A DNA stretch of 64,000 nt from NCBI GenBank assembly GCA_030704615.1, contig CM060734.1, positions 15,314,001 to 15,378,000 on the forward strand. The letters run 5' to 3'. This DNA comes from Takakia lepidozioides. Lineage: Eukaryota; Streptophyta; Takakiopsida; Takakiales; Takakiaceae. The stretch's first letter is position 1. Each line of letters opens with the position of its first letter. Under the pieces are notes generated by a model. That model saw nothing but the letters and a program-made list of their open reading frames with translations. It did no database searches and was not told where the DNA came from. This document shows positions 31,171 through 42,360 of the stretch, piece by piece. Made by a program: the position numbers and the translations under genes.

Positions 31171-32442
31171 TCTATAACTTATCCCAGACGGAGTTGGCTG
31201 CATTACGTGAATACATTGATGAAAATTTGTCGAAGAACTTCATCCGACATTCAAAATCACCTGCGGGGGCGCCTATCTTGTTTATGAAAAAGAATGACGA
31301 ATCATTACGCATGTGTGTAGACTATCGCGGTCTCAACAAAGTCACAATTAAGAATTGTTATCCGTTGCCGCTGATTTCTGGGCTTCTCCACCAGCTAGGA
31401 CGAGCGAAGATTTTCATCAAAATTGGCTTGAGATGAGCTTATAACCTTGTACGGATAAAAGAAGGAAACGAATGGAAAACAACTTTTCGAACAATGTATG
31501 GACATTTTGAATACAGTGTTATGCCTTTCAGTCTTACAAATGCTCCAGTAATTTTCCAACATATGATGAATGACATCTTTCGAGAATTTTTAGATGACTT
31601 TGTAATCATCTATTTGGACGACATTTTGATATTCTCACAGAATGAAAAAGAACATGGCCGTCATGTACGCCTTGTCTTTGATAAATTAAGAGAAAGAGGA
31701 CTATATGCCAAGTTGGAAAAATGTCTTTTCCATCAATCTGAGGTCGAAATGGGCTACATTATTTCCGACAAAGGCGTCTTTATGGATCAGAAGAAAATAC
31801 AAACCATCATCGAGTGGATTAAACCAACTTCGGTCCGAGATGTATAATGTTTTCTGGGATTTGCAAATTTCTATAGAATCTTCATCAAGGACTACTCCAA
31901 AATTGCTGCACCATTGACACGACTCACATGGAAGGACAAATTTGTATGGGACGAGAAGGCTGACCAGGCATTTGAAAGGCTGAAGCAGGCATTTACAACG
32001 GCTCAATACTGATACATGCAGACCCATCTAAACCATTCTTTTTGGAAGCAGATGCATCAGACTTTGCACTTGGCGCTGTATTATTCCAATACGGTATGGA
32101 TGGCCGCCCTGTTGGTTTTCCTTCTCGCAAATTTCCGCTGCGGAGATCAATTATGAAATCCATGACAAAGAACTTATAGCGATTATCGATGCTTTTGAAG
32201 AGTGGCGTCATCTATTGGAGGGAGCTAAACATCAGGTCACTGTCTACACCGATCACAAAAACCTCGCGTATTTTATGAGTGCTCGTGTTTTGAATCGACA
32301 TCAAGCGAGATGGAGTATGTCACTAGCAAGGTTTGATTTTGTTATTACCTACCGTCCCGAACATCTTCAAGGAAAATCAGATGTTCTTTCTCGACGATCG
32401 TATCTTGCGCCAAAAGAAGGGGACGCGGTTTTCGACCAATAG
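31140..32442 (+). pseudogene. Reverse transcriptase and RNase H of the chromovirus
   Basis: RT motifs: [60 protein letters not shown] and IIYLDDILIFSQ (near 31610). The first catalytic motif reads KIGLR-stop-AYN instead of LDLRGAYN, so one catalytic aspartate is lost and a stop follows. RNase H is split between frames (EADASDFALGAVLF; IHDKELIAIIDAF; VTVYTDHKNLAYF). At least three frame breaks. Confidence 0.9.
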
Positions 32443-32559
32443 AAATTCATCATCTTGAAACCAGCAAATCTCCAATTGAATATGTTATCCATGTCCACCT
32501 ATAACGATGCAGAGATCATAAAGGAGATTTAGGAAGCATTGAAGTGCGACCAATTTGCT

Positions 32560-33600
32560 AAAACACTATGAAGTCAACTGAATCAACCTCAAGACCACCC
32601 ACATGTTACAAACGATTTCGAATTCACAGATGACTTATTTTACTTCAAGGGACTTCTCTATGTACCTCTAGGACCTATACGACTTCGAATTCTTCAAATA
32701 GGTCATGATCTTCCGGCTGAAGGACATTTCGGCTTCAACAAAACAATGGAATTGATATCCAGGGACTATTGGTGGCCGCAGATGTGGAAACTCGTGAAAG
32801 AATTTATAAAATCTTGCGACACGTGTGCTAGAGCAAAGGGACCACGACATCGACCTTACGGTCTTCTTTAACCATTACCCATTCCCAAGGGTCCATGGTC
32901 GTCCGTGTTTATAGACTTTATTACGGATCTTCCAATTTTCAAGACCACCGATTCAATCGTTGTTATTGTGGATCGTTTTACGAAGATGACACATTTCATT
33001 CCATGTAATAAGACGGTTACAGGCGAGGAAACTGCAAGACTCTTCCTCAACAATATCTACCGCATTCATGGACTCTCGAAGGACATCGTATCTGATCAAG
33101 GACCACAGTTTATATCAAATTTTTGGAGGGGATTATTTCACATATTGGATATTAAGATCAACCTCTCTACAGCTAATCATCCACAGACTGATGGTCAAAC
33201 CAAACGCGTAAACCAGATTTTGGAGCAGTATCTTCGTTGATAAATTATCACCAAGATAATTGGACGGACCTTCTGCCATTAGCTGAGTTTGCCTACAACA
33301 ACACTATACATTCTTCGACCAAGCAAACTCCATTTTTCTCCAATTATGGTCATCATCCGCGAGCAAACCCTTTCCACATGAAGACTGTTGGAAGCCCTGC
33401 TGCAGAAAACCTTGCTACTCATCTTGCTACGATTCACAAGGAACTTACATTCCACCTCGCAGAAGCTCAAAAACAATACAAGGAGTATGCAGATCTACAT
33501 CGTCAACTTCAACCCCAGTTCAAGGTTGGAGATTGTATATGGCTTCTTCGACGGGACATATAAACCTCGTGACCATCAAGGAAGTTGGATTATCAACGCC
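32560..33600 (+). pseudogene. Integrase of the chromovirus
   Basis: The zinc region has GHFGFNKTMELISRDYWWPQ and SCDTCARAKG, followed by a stop at 32869. The core reads VFIDFITDLP, IVSDQGPQFIS and HPQTDGQTKRVNQ. The last should be TERVNQ, so the catalytic glutamate is lysine here. After a stop at 33238 it continues with NWTDLLPLAEFAYNNTIHSS. The family resembles chromoviruses of the Tcn1/Tf1 type by eye. Confidence 0.9.
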
Positions 33601-33639
33601 TGGGACCATTCAAAATTATTCGACAAATAAATCCGGTCA

Positions 33640-33965
33640 GTTTTCGGCTTGAACTTCCACGAAGTGTGCACATCACCCAGTCTTTCATGTCTCATTATTA
33701 GAATTGTATCATCACTCAAGTATCCCCGGGCGAGTTTATGTACCACCTCCACCGATTGAAGTCAATCAGGAAATTGAGTATGAAGTCGACGAAATCCTAG
33801 ACTCTCGCATCAAGTATAAACGTCTTGAGTATTTCGTACATTAGAAAGGCTACGACATCAGCGAGCAAACGTGGAAACCTTCATCCAACCTCGCCAATAC
33901 ATCTGACAAAATCCAAGAGTTTCATCAACGATATCCAGCTAAGCCCCGAGCTACACATCAATAAG
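33640..33965 (+). pseudogene. GPY tail and chromodomain of the chromovirus
   Basis: Around 33770-33960 the frame reads [19 protein letters not shown], stop, KGYDISEQTWKPSSNL. This is a chromodomain in which the tryptophan after H has become a stop (TAG at 33842). Chromodomains guide integration to modified histones. It closes the integrase polypeptide. Confidence 0.87.
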
Positions 33966-34002
33966 GCGTCACAACGATGATGTCAGCCAAGTTAGCTTCA
34001 AG

Positions 34003-34593
34003 GTGAAGACTCCACATTTAGTATACCTAATACACGCTAAGGAGGGAGGAGCCCTACACATCAGTATATATAGCTACACTTCCAGCACTCTTGCATCTTG
34101 TATTGGCAGCATGGAGTCACAAGAATCGGATACATTGGAGCTGTCGCTTACCCAACTTCCAGACCAGCCGTTCCGACTCTCACAACCTTCACAACGACAC
34201 CCTCGAGACGATGGGCCACCAATGCGACGCGTACTTTCTCATCTGGACCCCGTACGACGGCAAGTGAAGCCTACTCAAAGTCTGATAATCATGTTGGAGG
34301 TTGAGGCTTCGAACCCAGAAGACAACAAAATCATGTTTGAAGGCAGCTTCGAAAATCAGAATGCTCAAATCACTGTGGTCCCAAGTTCAAGGTGTTGGAC
34401 ACTATCGATGTTGCAGGGACCTATAAATCATTTGAGTCAAGAACGAAGAGCCGAATATTTGGCAAGTATCATTCGTCGGGATTTTGGATTTTCTCCAACT
34501 CTAAGTAAGTCAAAGATTTTACCGTTCCTCGATGAACTCGGTGCTACAGGAGAGGGTGATGTCACGGACATAGCCCAGAGGAATTTACCATGA
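34003..34593 (+). CDS. Extra open frame between chromodomain and 3' LTR
   Basis: An uninterrupted 196-codon frame in an element whose gag and pol are riddled with stops. A TATATATAG box at 34065-34073 lies about 40 bases before an internal methionine at 34113 (MESQESDTLELSLTQLPDQP), a likelier start than 34003. The sequence is Ser/Pro/Gln-rich early, with a more structured C-terminal half (LSQERRAEYLASIIRRDFGF), and runs into the 3' LTR. I recognise no family. It could be an accessory element gene or a chance frame. Confidence 0.45.
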   Translation: MKTPHLVYLIHAKEGGALHISIYSYTSSTLASCIGSMESQESDTLELSLTQLPDQPFRLSQPSQRHPRDDGPPMRRVLSHLDPVRRQVKPTQSLIIMLEVEASNPEDNKIMFEGSFENQNAQITVVPSSRCWTLSMLQGPINHLSQERRAEYLASIIRRDFGFSPTLSKSKILPFLDELGATGEGDVTDIAQRNLP

Positions 34594-35163
34594 GTAAATA
34601 CCAGAAGTTATCAAGTTGTCATGTTATCAAAAGTTACCATGATCTACTATGATTTACCATAAGTTACTATTGGTTACCAAGTTATCGGAAGTTTACCAAA
34701 TTACCGAGAGTAACTTGGGAAACTGCTCAGGAAGCTTCTTTTGGAGGAAACTTCTCCATCAAGATACCTCCTTTGTTTAAGGAAACTTCTCTATCAAGAA
34801 ACCTCCATTGGAGAAGCTTCTTAGGGAACTTCCTAGTAGCTAATATATATAGAAGGCGAGACTGGACACTCCTCAGTCTCGCCAATACAAGTTCAAGCTA
34901 CTCTTGTTTCCAGTCCCAGTACTCCAGTCCAGCTTCCAGTACTCTAGTCCAGTTTCCAGTATCTGGTACTCCAGTCCAGTTTTCAGCATTCAAGTATTCA
35001 AGTCGAGTTCCAATATCTTGTACTCTTGTCCATTGTTATAAAGATCATCTTGATTCATGTTTACCCATTATGCATTCCGCCACGCTGATCTTGACTTCTT
35101 GTCTAGTCTTGTATCTCTAGTCTGATCTCTTGTTTGTATGCAGTCATGTTCTCGTCCTTGACA
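34560..35163 (+). repeat. 3' LTR of the chromovirus
   Basis: 604 bases. It is longer than the 5' LTR because a CCAGTACTCCAGTCC-type repeat is expanded near 34915-34985. It retains TATATATA (34843-34850), the inverted repeat (34856-34865 / 34874-34883) and AGTCTCGCCAA (34875-34885). Confidence 0.92.
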
Positions 35164-35267
35164 ATCCATTCATTTGCTTCCGCTGATTTGTTCTCCCGTG
35201 ATTTCAAGAAATCACTGAGTATTCACTGGAATTCAACATACCGTTAGTCCCCAGTATGATCGCCAAA

Positions 35268-36237
35268 TGTTAACCGTTGGTGGGGAACAACCAACATGTA
35301 GCCCAATGGTAAGGGCATATACCCTCTTACGAGTGTATTGAGCGGCTTTTACTCACCCATCCCTTAGCTATCTGAGGTGGGAACTCTAAGGTAGAAGAGT
35401 TAGAAATCTCTAAGTACTCAGCTCGCTCAGAACAATCAGTCATGACCTACACCTAGCGTATCATGTTGGTGTTTTCCTATTTCTATTCCTTCTTGCATTC
35501 AAGGTTTATTTAAGATACCTTACTGCCTAGAGTTACGAATCAAATTGCTTCTGCAATCTGCCAAGTCCCATCTTATATTTAGGTACACATTCCACAGCTT
35601 CTCTTAGGTCTCTCTACACGGTGTGAGTACGAAGTATGTATCGTATTTATAACTAACAAGCATCAGGCCGAAGCCATGGTGTCTCTAAATCTACTCTATA
35701 GTATCATCTCTACAGCTTGCAGGTATGAAGCTCCCTCCGTCGTCTCTCTCCTCCTCCGCATCTCGCCCGTGTACTCCCAGTCCATGCGCCCCAGAAATGA
35801 TCCGCCTTCCGTAGCTAGTCCCTCCTTTCTACCCGCAAGCTGTTCTAACCGTCTAACTAACTGTTATTACTCTAATCGTCGGTCACATCAGCACGATCTG
35901 TACTATTGTTCCCTATATTGATGACGTACCGCGTTCCCGTTCCTTTTCTGTGATAACAGCACCATGTGACCTGTGTGAGGTTGTGTGGAGCTGTGACCAC
36001 TCAGTAATAAGGGTCACAGCTGTCGTACCCCGTACCTGTGATAGCCTGCCCTAGCCCGTGCGGACCTGTGTCCCTCCTGCCCTGAGACCTGCGCAAGTCT
36101 GTGACTGCCGCACAGTAAGACCTGTGTGGGCCTGTGTGGGCATGTGTTGACTCATAGCAGCAGAGCCATGTCTGTGCAAAATTAAGGGTACCCCACAGAA
36201 CTTGTAAATCATCTAAGTCCCAGACAGCCCTGTAACA
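35268..36237 (-). repeat. LTR of element B
   Basis: 970 bases, plus-strand ends TGTTAACC and TGTAACA. To its left is the primer site (TTTGGCGATCATACTGGGGA on minus, about 35248-35267). To its right is an 11-base C run (36241-36251) that on the minus strand is a G tract of polypurine type. It carries GTGTGACCTGTGTGAGG-type repeats (35960-36150) and the word AAGGGTACCCC near 36184 shared with the LTR at 53975. Confidence 0.78.
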
Positions 36238-36252
36238 TTACCCCCCCCCCCT

Positions 36253-36900
36253 CTCAAAAAGTTGTGCCCTCACGGTTTACTGCATGGGGCCAACAAACCT
36301 ATGAAATTGGGCATCTGTACGCTGATGAAAATCTTTATGAGGGCTCTGCATATGAGCCCGAGCCTTGTCTTTGGCTGGTGGGGATGGTTGTCGACTTGCT
36401 GGAGCAGATTGTCCTGCCTTGGGATTATATGGTGGCAGTTTCTCATGCATAGGAGATCCTCGTCACCTCTTGTCCTCCATAACTTTCTCATAGTCCTCAG
36501 CCATGTCAAAGTTGTCATCCAATGATCCAATAAAAGTGTCAGAGTCACTGTCCCCCCGTTGGCCTTTCAGAGGCCACCTTCTTCGGAATCACAGGTAGTA
36601 TATTGGGTAACCCATGACTGCCCACCATGTTTGGTATATTATGTAACAGAACTTGAGCCACCTTCTGTCGGGCAAGTGTAGTATATGCCCGCAATTCCTC
36701 GTCTGTATAAGTGAATGGCATGCCCACGAGTTTGGAATGGGCAAGCCATTTCCTGGCCTCATGTCCCTTGGTGAAAATATGTTTGTGATCCCAGCACTAA
36801 AAGGAATCGTGTTTTTCCCAAATCGACTGGGTGTCCGAAACCACTCCGGGAACAACTTTACAGTCGGAGTTAGTACTGGAGAGTCGCAATGGACAATGAC
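36253..36900 (-). pseudogene. Unidentified reading frame upstream of the element B LTR
   Basis: Minus-strand frames give RFGKNTIPFSAGITNIF, then GMPFTYTDEELRAYTTLARQ and PNMVGSHGLPNILPVIPKKV, then an acidic segment in another frame (DNFDMAEDYEKVMEDKR) and a Pro/Gln-rich basic end. It may be the 3' coding end of a retroelement that used this LTR as its 3' LTR. Family not recognised. At least two frame changes. Confidence 0.4.
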
Positions 36901-36929
36901 ATGATACTGCCAATATGACAACAGGAAAG

Positions 36930-38170
36930 TGTCCAAAAGAAGGTAATAGAGATGAGGAGTGTTTGCAATGCATGTGCAAACCTGCCAGCTTTGATGATGT
37001 CACCATGGACCTCTTTGCCCTTTTTCAGGGCTGCTAGGCTCGCACACGCATCTCCATTGCCACTGAGGCAAATGCGGCCTACCAGCATCTCTATCGGCTT
37101 GAGCACATAATGCCCCGCCTTGCTTCTAACCTCTACTTCTGTATTTGGACCCTGACGCCAGAAACGTTTGCAACAAGAGGACATGGGCCACGATTTGGTC
37201 TTCATCCTTCCGGCATTGCTTGCTCATATCTCTCCAAAGCCTCCATCTCGAGCGCTCCCTCTCCTAACACAGACAAATTTCTGCGAAGGGTATACTTAGT
37301 CTTCAACCCTTAGATCCCTTTATATCTGACGATTAAAACAACTTGCCAACCAGCGAGAGACTAAACCCTAATGTCTATGAGGGGCTAAAATACATCAAAA
37401 TATTCCACGTCATGAGCCACGTGGACATCCCAATTAAAAAATATAAAACTGAAATTATTAGGAATACGGATTTTGGTTTTCGAGTCGTTTCTCTAGTGCT
37501 TCAAACCACTTGTAGTTGCCGCTTTTTAAATTTTCTCTATTGACGTAATTGAATTAAATAGCCGCGATTATTGCTTCAACTTCGGAGTCATTGACCCAAC
37601 TTGTATCCGCCATCTGAAATGCCCCCGTGGGCCTATATTTTCACTCCAAACTAGATTCACTCAACTAGCTAACTTGCAGAATTCAACATGAAAAATTAGG
37701 GACGACTCTGATAACAGGGAAAACAGGCTGAAATGTGTTGAAGAAGGTGCCTTCGTTAGTGGTGCCTGGTTCTATCAATTGTGCTTCTGCCGCTGCTGTT
37801 TCCAGTTGACCATCTACCCATGCGGATCCACCCAACGAGCTAAAATACAGAATTCAACATGCAAATTCAGGGACGAGTCTGATGAGAGGGCAAAACAGGC
37901 TGAAATAGGCTGAAGAAGAAGGTGCCCTCACCACATTGTCCCCGACCTTGCATCATGACCCATGGGGGATTTCACGGGCCACTTTCTCGAACACTCGCTT
38001 TGCATCCTCAAAGCACCCACATTTGGCATACATGTCCACAAGGGTATTGTTCAGAATGACATCTGCATTCCAGCTTTGATGATGCAACCATGGACCTCTT
38101 TGCCCTTCTTCTGATATCTGCACATGAAGCGAAGGGTCAACCACTCCCCCGTTGGATAACACTCAAGGCA
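36930..38170 (-). pseudogene. PPR scraps and repeat modules
   Basis: Minus-strand fragments: ACASLAALKKGKEVHGDIIK near 36960-37060 and LNNTLVDMYAKCGCFEDAKR at 38162-37953. Between them lie two copies of the AACTTGCAGAATTCAACATG module (37660-37815) and a partial 250 bp repeat (37840-37975). 37110-37650 shows no gene. Confidence 0.65.
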
Positions 38171-38900
38171 AGGATCGACAATATTAATACTCCTAGAAAT
38201 GAAACAAATCATTTACCTATTTCCATTCACTTGCTGCCACTCAATTTCATATGTATACAATGTGAGGATGGGGCTAGCCTGTGCACTTACAATATAAGAG
38301 ATTTTAGGAATACTGCAGTTATTCTTGCATCAATTTGAAGCCAAGTCAGCAGATGTAGAGACAAAGGTGATTACATTGGGCTTCCATCAATTTTCTGTCA
38401 ACTTTGATTGCAAATATGTGACATGTGTACCTGCAGACAGCGAACATAACGCTTGGTATAACCCGAGTCATTAAGTGAAGTGAAAGGCTCGCCCCTCCAT
38501 TTCGGGTTGTAGATGTTTGGTACTTCTGTGCAATTGCTGCCAACTGTGTCACCTACCCACCGCCAACACGCAAAAATGTATGAAGGGAGTCAACAATGAA
38601 CATCACAGATTGTTGTTTGCCAACAATGAAATAACAACAATATCAGTCTTGAGTGCTTTAATCTTGGTGATGGCGAGTGAGAAAGTGCTGGCCTCCAAGT
38701 CCTGTGGTCATCATAAGCTAACCATCACAGTAGCATATGGGTGTTGTGACAAGTCCTCTCTACATAATGAGAATGATAGATTCATGTTTGAGAAAGAGCC
38801 CAGTACCCGACATGAGTAACATATACATGCTAAAATGTGTCCCTGAGGTATTACAAATTTACTGACTGAGAATTCGAAGAAGCAGTACTGCATTGGCCAA
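38170..38900. other. Gene-free stretch
   Basis: No supported gene, repeat or regulatory signal seen. Short open frames exist on both strands but lack recognisable sequence. Confidence 0.5.
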
Positions 38901-38905
38901 ACCTG

Positions 38906-39910
38906 AGAATTAAGAATTGATTTCAAGCATCGCACTCCACGACACCACATCTCGTTCAGCCATAGTGTTGAACACTCCCTTTGCATCCTTGACGCACCCA
39001 CATTTTGCAAACACGTCCACCACAGTATTGTTCAGTATGACATTTGGTACAATTCCAGCTCTGAATGTTGCCATGTACCTCTTTCCCCTTTTCCAGAGCT
39101 GCCAGGGCAATGTTCATAATGACATTTGGTACAATTCCAGCTTTGATGATATCCCCATGCACCTCTTTGCCCTTGTCCAGAGCTTGATGCACCCACATTT
39201 TGCATACATGTCCACCAGGGTATTGTTCAGAATGACATTTGGTACAATTCCAGCTCTGAAGGTGTCGCCATGGACCTCTTTCCCCTTTTCCAAAGCTGCC
39301 AGGGTAGTGTTCAGAATGACATTTGGTACAATTCCAGCTTTGACGATATCCCCATGCACCTCTTTGCCCTTCTCCAGGGCTGCCAGGCTTGCACAAGCAT
39401 TGCAAATGCACACAAACATGATGTGGCCGGGCTTCACCCCTTCCCCCATCATTTGCTCATAGGTCTCCAAAGCCTCCATCCCACGTCCCTACTGTGCATA
39501 CCCTGCAAGCATCGCACTCCACGACACCACATCTCGTTCAACCATAGTGTTGAACACTCCCTTTGCATCCTCGATGCACCCACATTTTACAAACCTGTCC
39601 ACCACGGTCTTGTTCAAAATGACATTTGGTAAAATTCCAGCTCTGAAGATGTCGTCATGTACCTCCTTCCCCTTTTCCAGAGGTGCTAGGGCAGTGTTCA
39701 AAATGCCATTTTGTACAATTCTAGCTTTGATGATATCCCCATGCACCTCTTTGCCCTTCTCCAGGGCTACCAAGCTTGCTCAAGCATTGCAAATGCACAC
39801 AAACATGATGTGGTCGGGCTTCACCCCTTCCCCCATCATTTGCTCATAGGTCTCCAAAGCCTCCACCCCGCGCCCGTGCTGTGCATATCCTGCAGTTATT
39901 GCACTCCACG
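38906..39910 (-). pseudogene. PPR pseudogene, middle part
   Basis: Four or five PPR blocks on minus: LNKTVVDRFVKCGCIEDAKG and ERDVVSWSAMLAGYAQ (39773-39489), MEALETYEQMMGEGVKPGHI, MFVCICNACASLAALEKGKE and GIVPNVILNNTLVDMYAKCG (39479-39114), then KCGCVKDAKGVFNTMAERDV (39110-38910). Frames interchange at block borders. The blocks are less scrambled than the array at 20365-22116 and continue the gene start at 39950-40560. Confidence 0.87.
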
Positions 39911-39949
39911 ATACCAATTTTCATTTAGCCATATTGTTGAACACTGCCT

Positions 39950-40560
39950 TTGCATCCTTGATGCACCCACATTTGGCATACATGTCCACCAGGGCAGTCT
40001 TCAGAATGACATATGATACAATTCCAGCTTTGATGATTCACCATGGACCTCTTTCCTCTTTTCCAGGGCTCCCAGGCTTGCACACACATTGCAAACAAAA
40101 ACAAATGTGATTTGGTTGGGCTTCACCCCTTCGCGCAGCATTCGCTCGTATGTCTCAGCCAAAGCATTCCTACCACACCCATGCTTGGTAAATCCTGCCA
40201 ACATTGTATTCCACATGATCAAAGATCGTTGAGGCATTCCGTTGAACACTTGGTGAGCATTCATGATGCTCCCGCACTTAACATATATGTTGACAAAGGT
40301 GTTGAGGAGAAAAACACTCGGCATGAATCCACTTTGGATAATGTGGGTGTGCACCTGCTTTCCAGCTTCCAGACCTTTCATCTTGATGCACTTAAGCAAG
40401 AGACATACACACATATCTGAATCTACTGAAATGCTCCTTGGTTAAGGTCTGTAGAGCCTCTTTCAGTCTGTCTGCCTCACAAAGCATCTTCACATGCCCA
40501 GAGCCAGAAGAGGCATTATGGACTCCCTCTCTTGATCCTCTTTCAGAAGCCAACGAGCTA
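39950..40560 (-). pseudogene. PPR pseudogene, N-terminal part
   Basis: The frame 40414-40001 reads CLLLKCIKMKGLEAGKQVHT, HIIQSGFMPSVFLLNTFVNI, YVKCGSIMNAHQVFNGMPQR, SLIMWNTMLAGFTKHGCGRN and REGVKPNQITFVFVCNVCAS, a good succession of PLS-class motifs. Upstream (40560-40420) is a shifted leader matching the one near 20200. A one-residue insertion (ALAETYERM) and later frame changes suggest it is a pseudogene, but it is the best preserved PPR segment in the window. Confidence 0.85.
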
Positions 40561-40800
40561 ACTTACAAAATTCAATATGCGTCTCAGGGCCGAGTCTGAT
40601 GAGAGGGAAAAACAAGCTGAAATAGGTTGAAGAAGAAGGTGCCCTCACCACATTGTCCTCCACCTTGTGTCATGGCCCATGGAGGATTTGACTTACCATC
40701 AACCCAGAAGGACCTCTTGTGTGTGTTGCTTGTGTCTGTAGTCAGATAATGTCGGATTGGTCTGTGAGAACCAACACAGTGCAGCTGAGCAGGGCTCAGG
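40545..40800 (+). repeat. 250 bp dispersed repeat (copy 4)
   Basis: Same ordered words as at 19130 (GGGCCGAGTCTGATGAGAGG to GAGAACCAACACAGTGCAGC). It directly follows the PPR 5' leader, as does the copy near 19130 at some distance. Confidence 0.75.
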
Positions 40801-42355
40801 ACTCCATCCTTTGCCCACCAGTAGCATAATGGGCATTTGCAGGATTGGGTGGATCAAAAGCGGCACATGTTGAGTCCATTGGAAGTCCATGGAATTTTTT
40901 TTTTTGAGTCTATTGCTTTCAGTTTATTTTCTTTAAAAAAAATAGTAGTATACATAACATTTTTAGTAAAGAGTCCATCCTAAAATATTGAAAACATTCT
41001 TTACTAGATATTTTAATCTTTAATTTGAAAAAACATTTAGACGTCAAAATCTAGAGTTTACAACCACTTGTCCATATACCACCTGGCATCTCTAGAGCCG
41101 CACGGCCTTCTTGTATCATTGGAGGTGCTGCCAGTGGGCCTATGAGGATTGCATCGGGTGTACGTACATGCCTGAGAGGATTCCATTGCAAACAGTGTAT
41201 GGGGACATTCTCATAAGCTACGAGGATGAGTCCTATGGGCATAGAGTCTCCACAGCAAAGATCTCCATTTACGATGGTGCATATATCGGAGGACATGACA
41301 CCGTTGTCCACTACACCAAAGGGGAGCGGGCTGCATCCATTGTCTTCACCTACCGACACCCTGTCAGTCATGAGCTTGTTGAGAGGCCAATCGAGGTTCC
41401 AGCTTCTTGGTGAGAACAGTGCAACACGGGAGCAAATTCCCAACTTAGCTGAGCATGGATTGCATGCGTACAAAATTTATATGTACCATGGGTTTCTAAC
41501 TACAATAGGTATGTGTACCTGTTAGATTGCAAAAACAATCATGTACCAAAGAGCCATGGACTTTTAAAGTTGATTACTCACGTGGAGTGCAGATGTTACA
41601 CATAAAATCTTATGGACTGAGAAAACATCATGTACATTCATACAATGGCACAAAGGAAAACACACTAGGGGTGCCATTTTTAAATCCAAACCAAATCCAC
41701 TTTTATATGGACTAGTTATCTTAGGAATTGAGAGCTATGGACTATTTTGCACCTAAAAACAGGTTGATTTGCTCTAGTCCATAGCATCTTATGTTTTGGG
41801 TTTCTGAGGTGTCGTCTTTTACTTGTTCCATGCAGGCGGATACTGTAGATCAACGATTCGCAGGCACCAAAGCCGCGCAAGCCCGTCCCCGCGAGGCTGA
41901 TCATGGAAGTCAGGAAGGTACTCAAGAGCGGACAGGTGGACCCTCCTCTGCTGAGAGTGGTCTATCCAATCTTGCAGGAATATGAAAATGTCCCCTGACT
42001 TGGGCGAGAAGTCCCACGGGGTGAGATGCTTGTTAGGGCAATTGCTGGGATCCCGGCACGCCATCGCCGAGTATTCAAAGGGCTACCAGGAAGCAGAGAG
42101 GGTGCGCATGGAAGTGGGAGTGTGGGAGGAGAGGAAGTGAGAGGAGCTCGGAGCGAGGAACTGGTGTTGCTGTCTCGGTTCGAAACGCAGTGGGTGACGA
42201 GGGAATTTGGACACGTGGCAAAAGCGCAGCATTTAATATGCCCGTATCCGGGAATGAGGCGCAACATTTACTTCGTGGTCGGCTCCATAAAACCGATCAT
42301 CCCGAGAAAGACCTCCAGGGTAGGAGATGGCGCCAACATGTTCATCCAAGTCCAT
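40800..42355 (+). other. Spacer with small unidentified open frames
   Basis: AT-rich from 40890 to 41050. An open frame at 41111-41413 (TVYGDILISYEDESYGHRVS, GAYIGGHDTVVHYTKGERAA) looks protein-like but matches nothing I know; another at 42026-42496 runs into the satellite. No promoters or splice sites stand out. Confidence 0.3.
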
Positions 42356-42360
42356 CCTAG

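Larger units (their letters stand above)
28821..35163 (+). mobile_element. Chromovirus (Ty3/gypsy) with both LTRs, inserted in element B
   Basis: It is bounded by direct LTRs (28821-29387 and 34560-35163) with TGTCAC...TTGACA ends. It is flanked by TTCCA on the left and ATCCA on the right, a 5 bp target duplication with one change; the uninterrupted site is seen in element A near 13150. Coding order on plus: gag, protease, RT, RNase H, integrase, chromodomain, then an extra open frame. Gag and pol carry many stops and frameshifts, and key catalytic residues are substituted, so the copy is dead. Confidence 0.93.
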
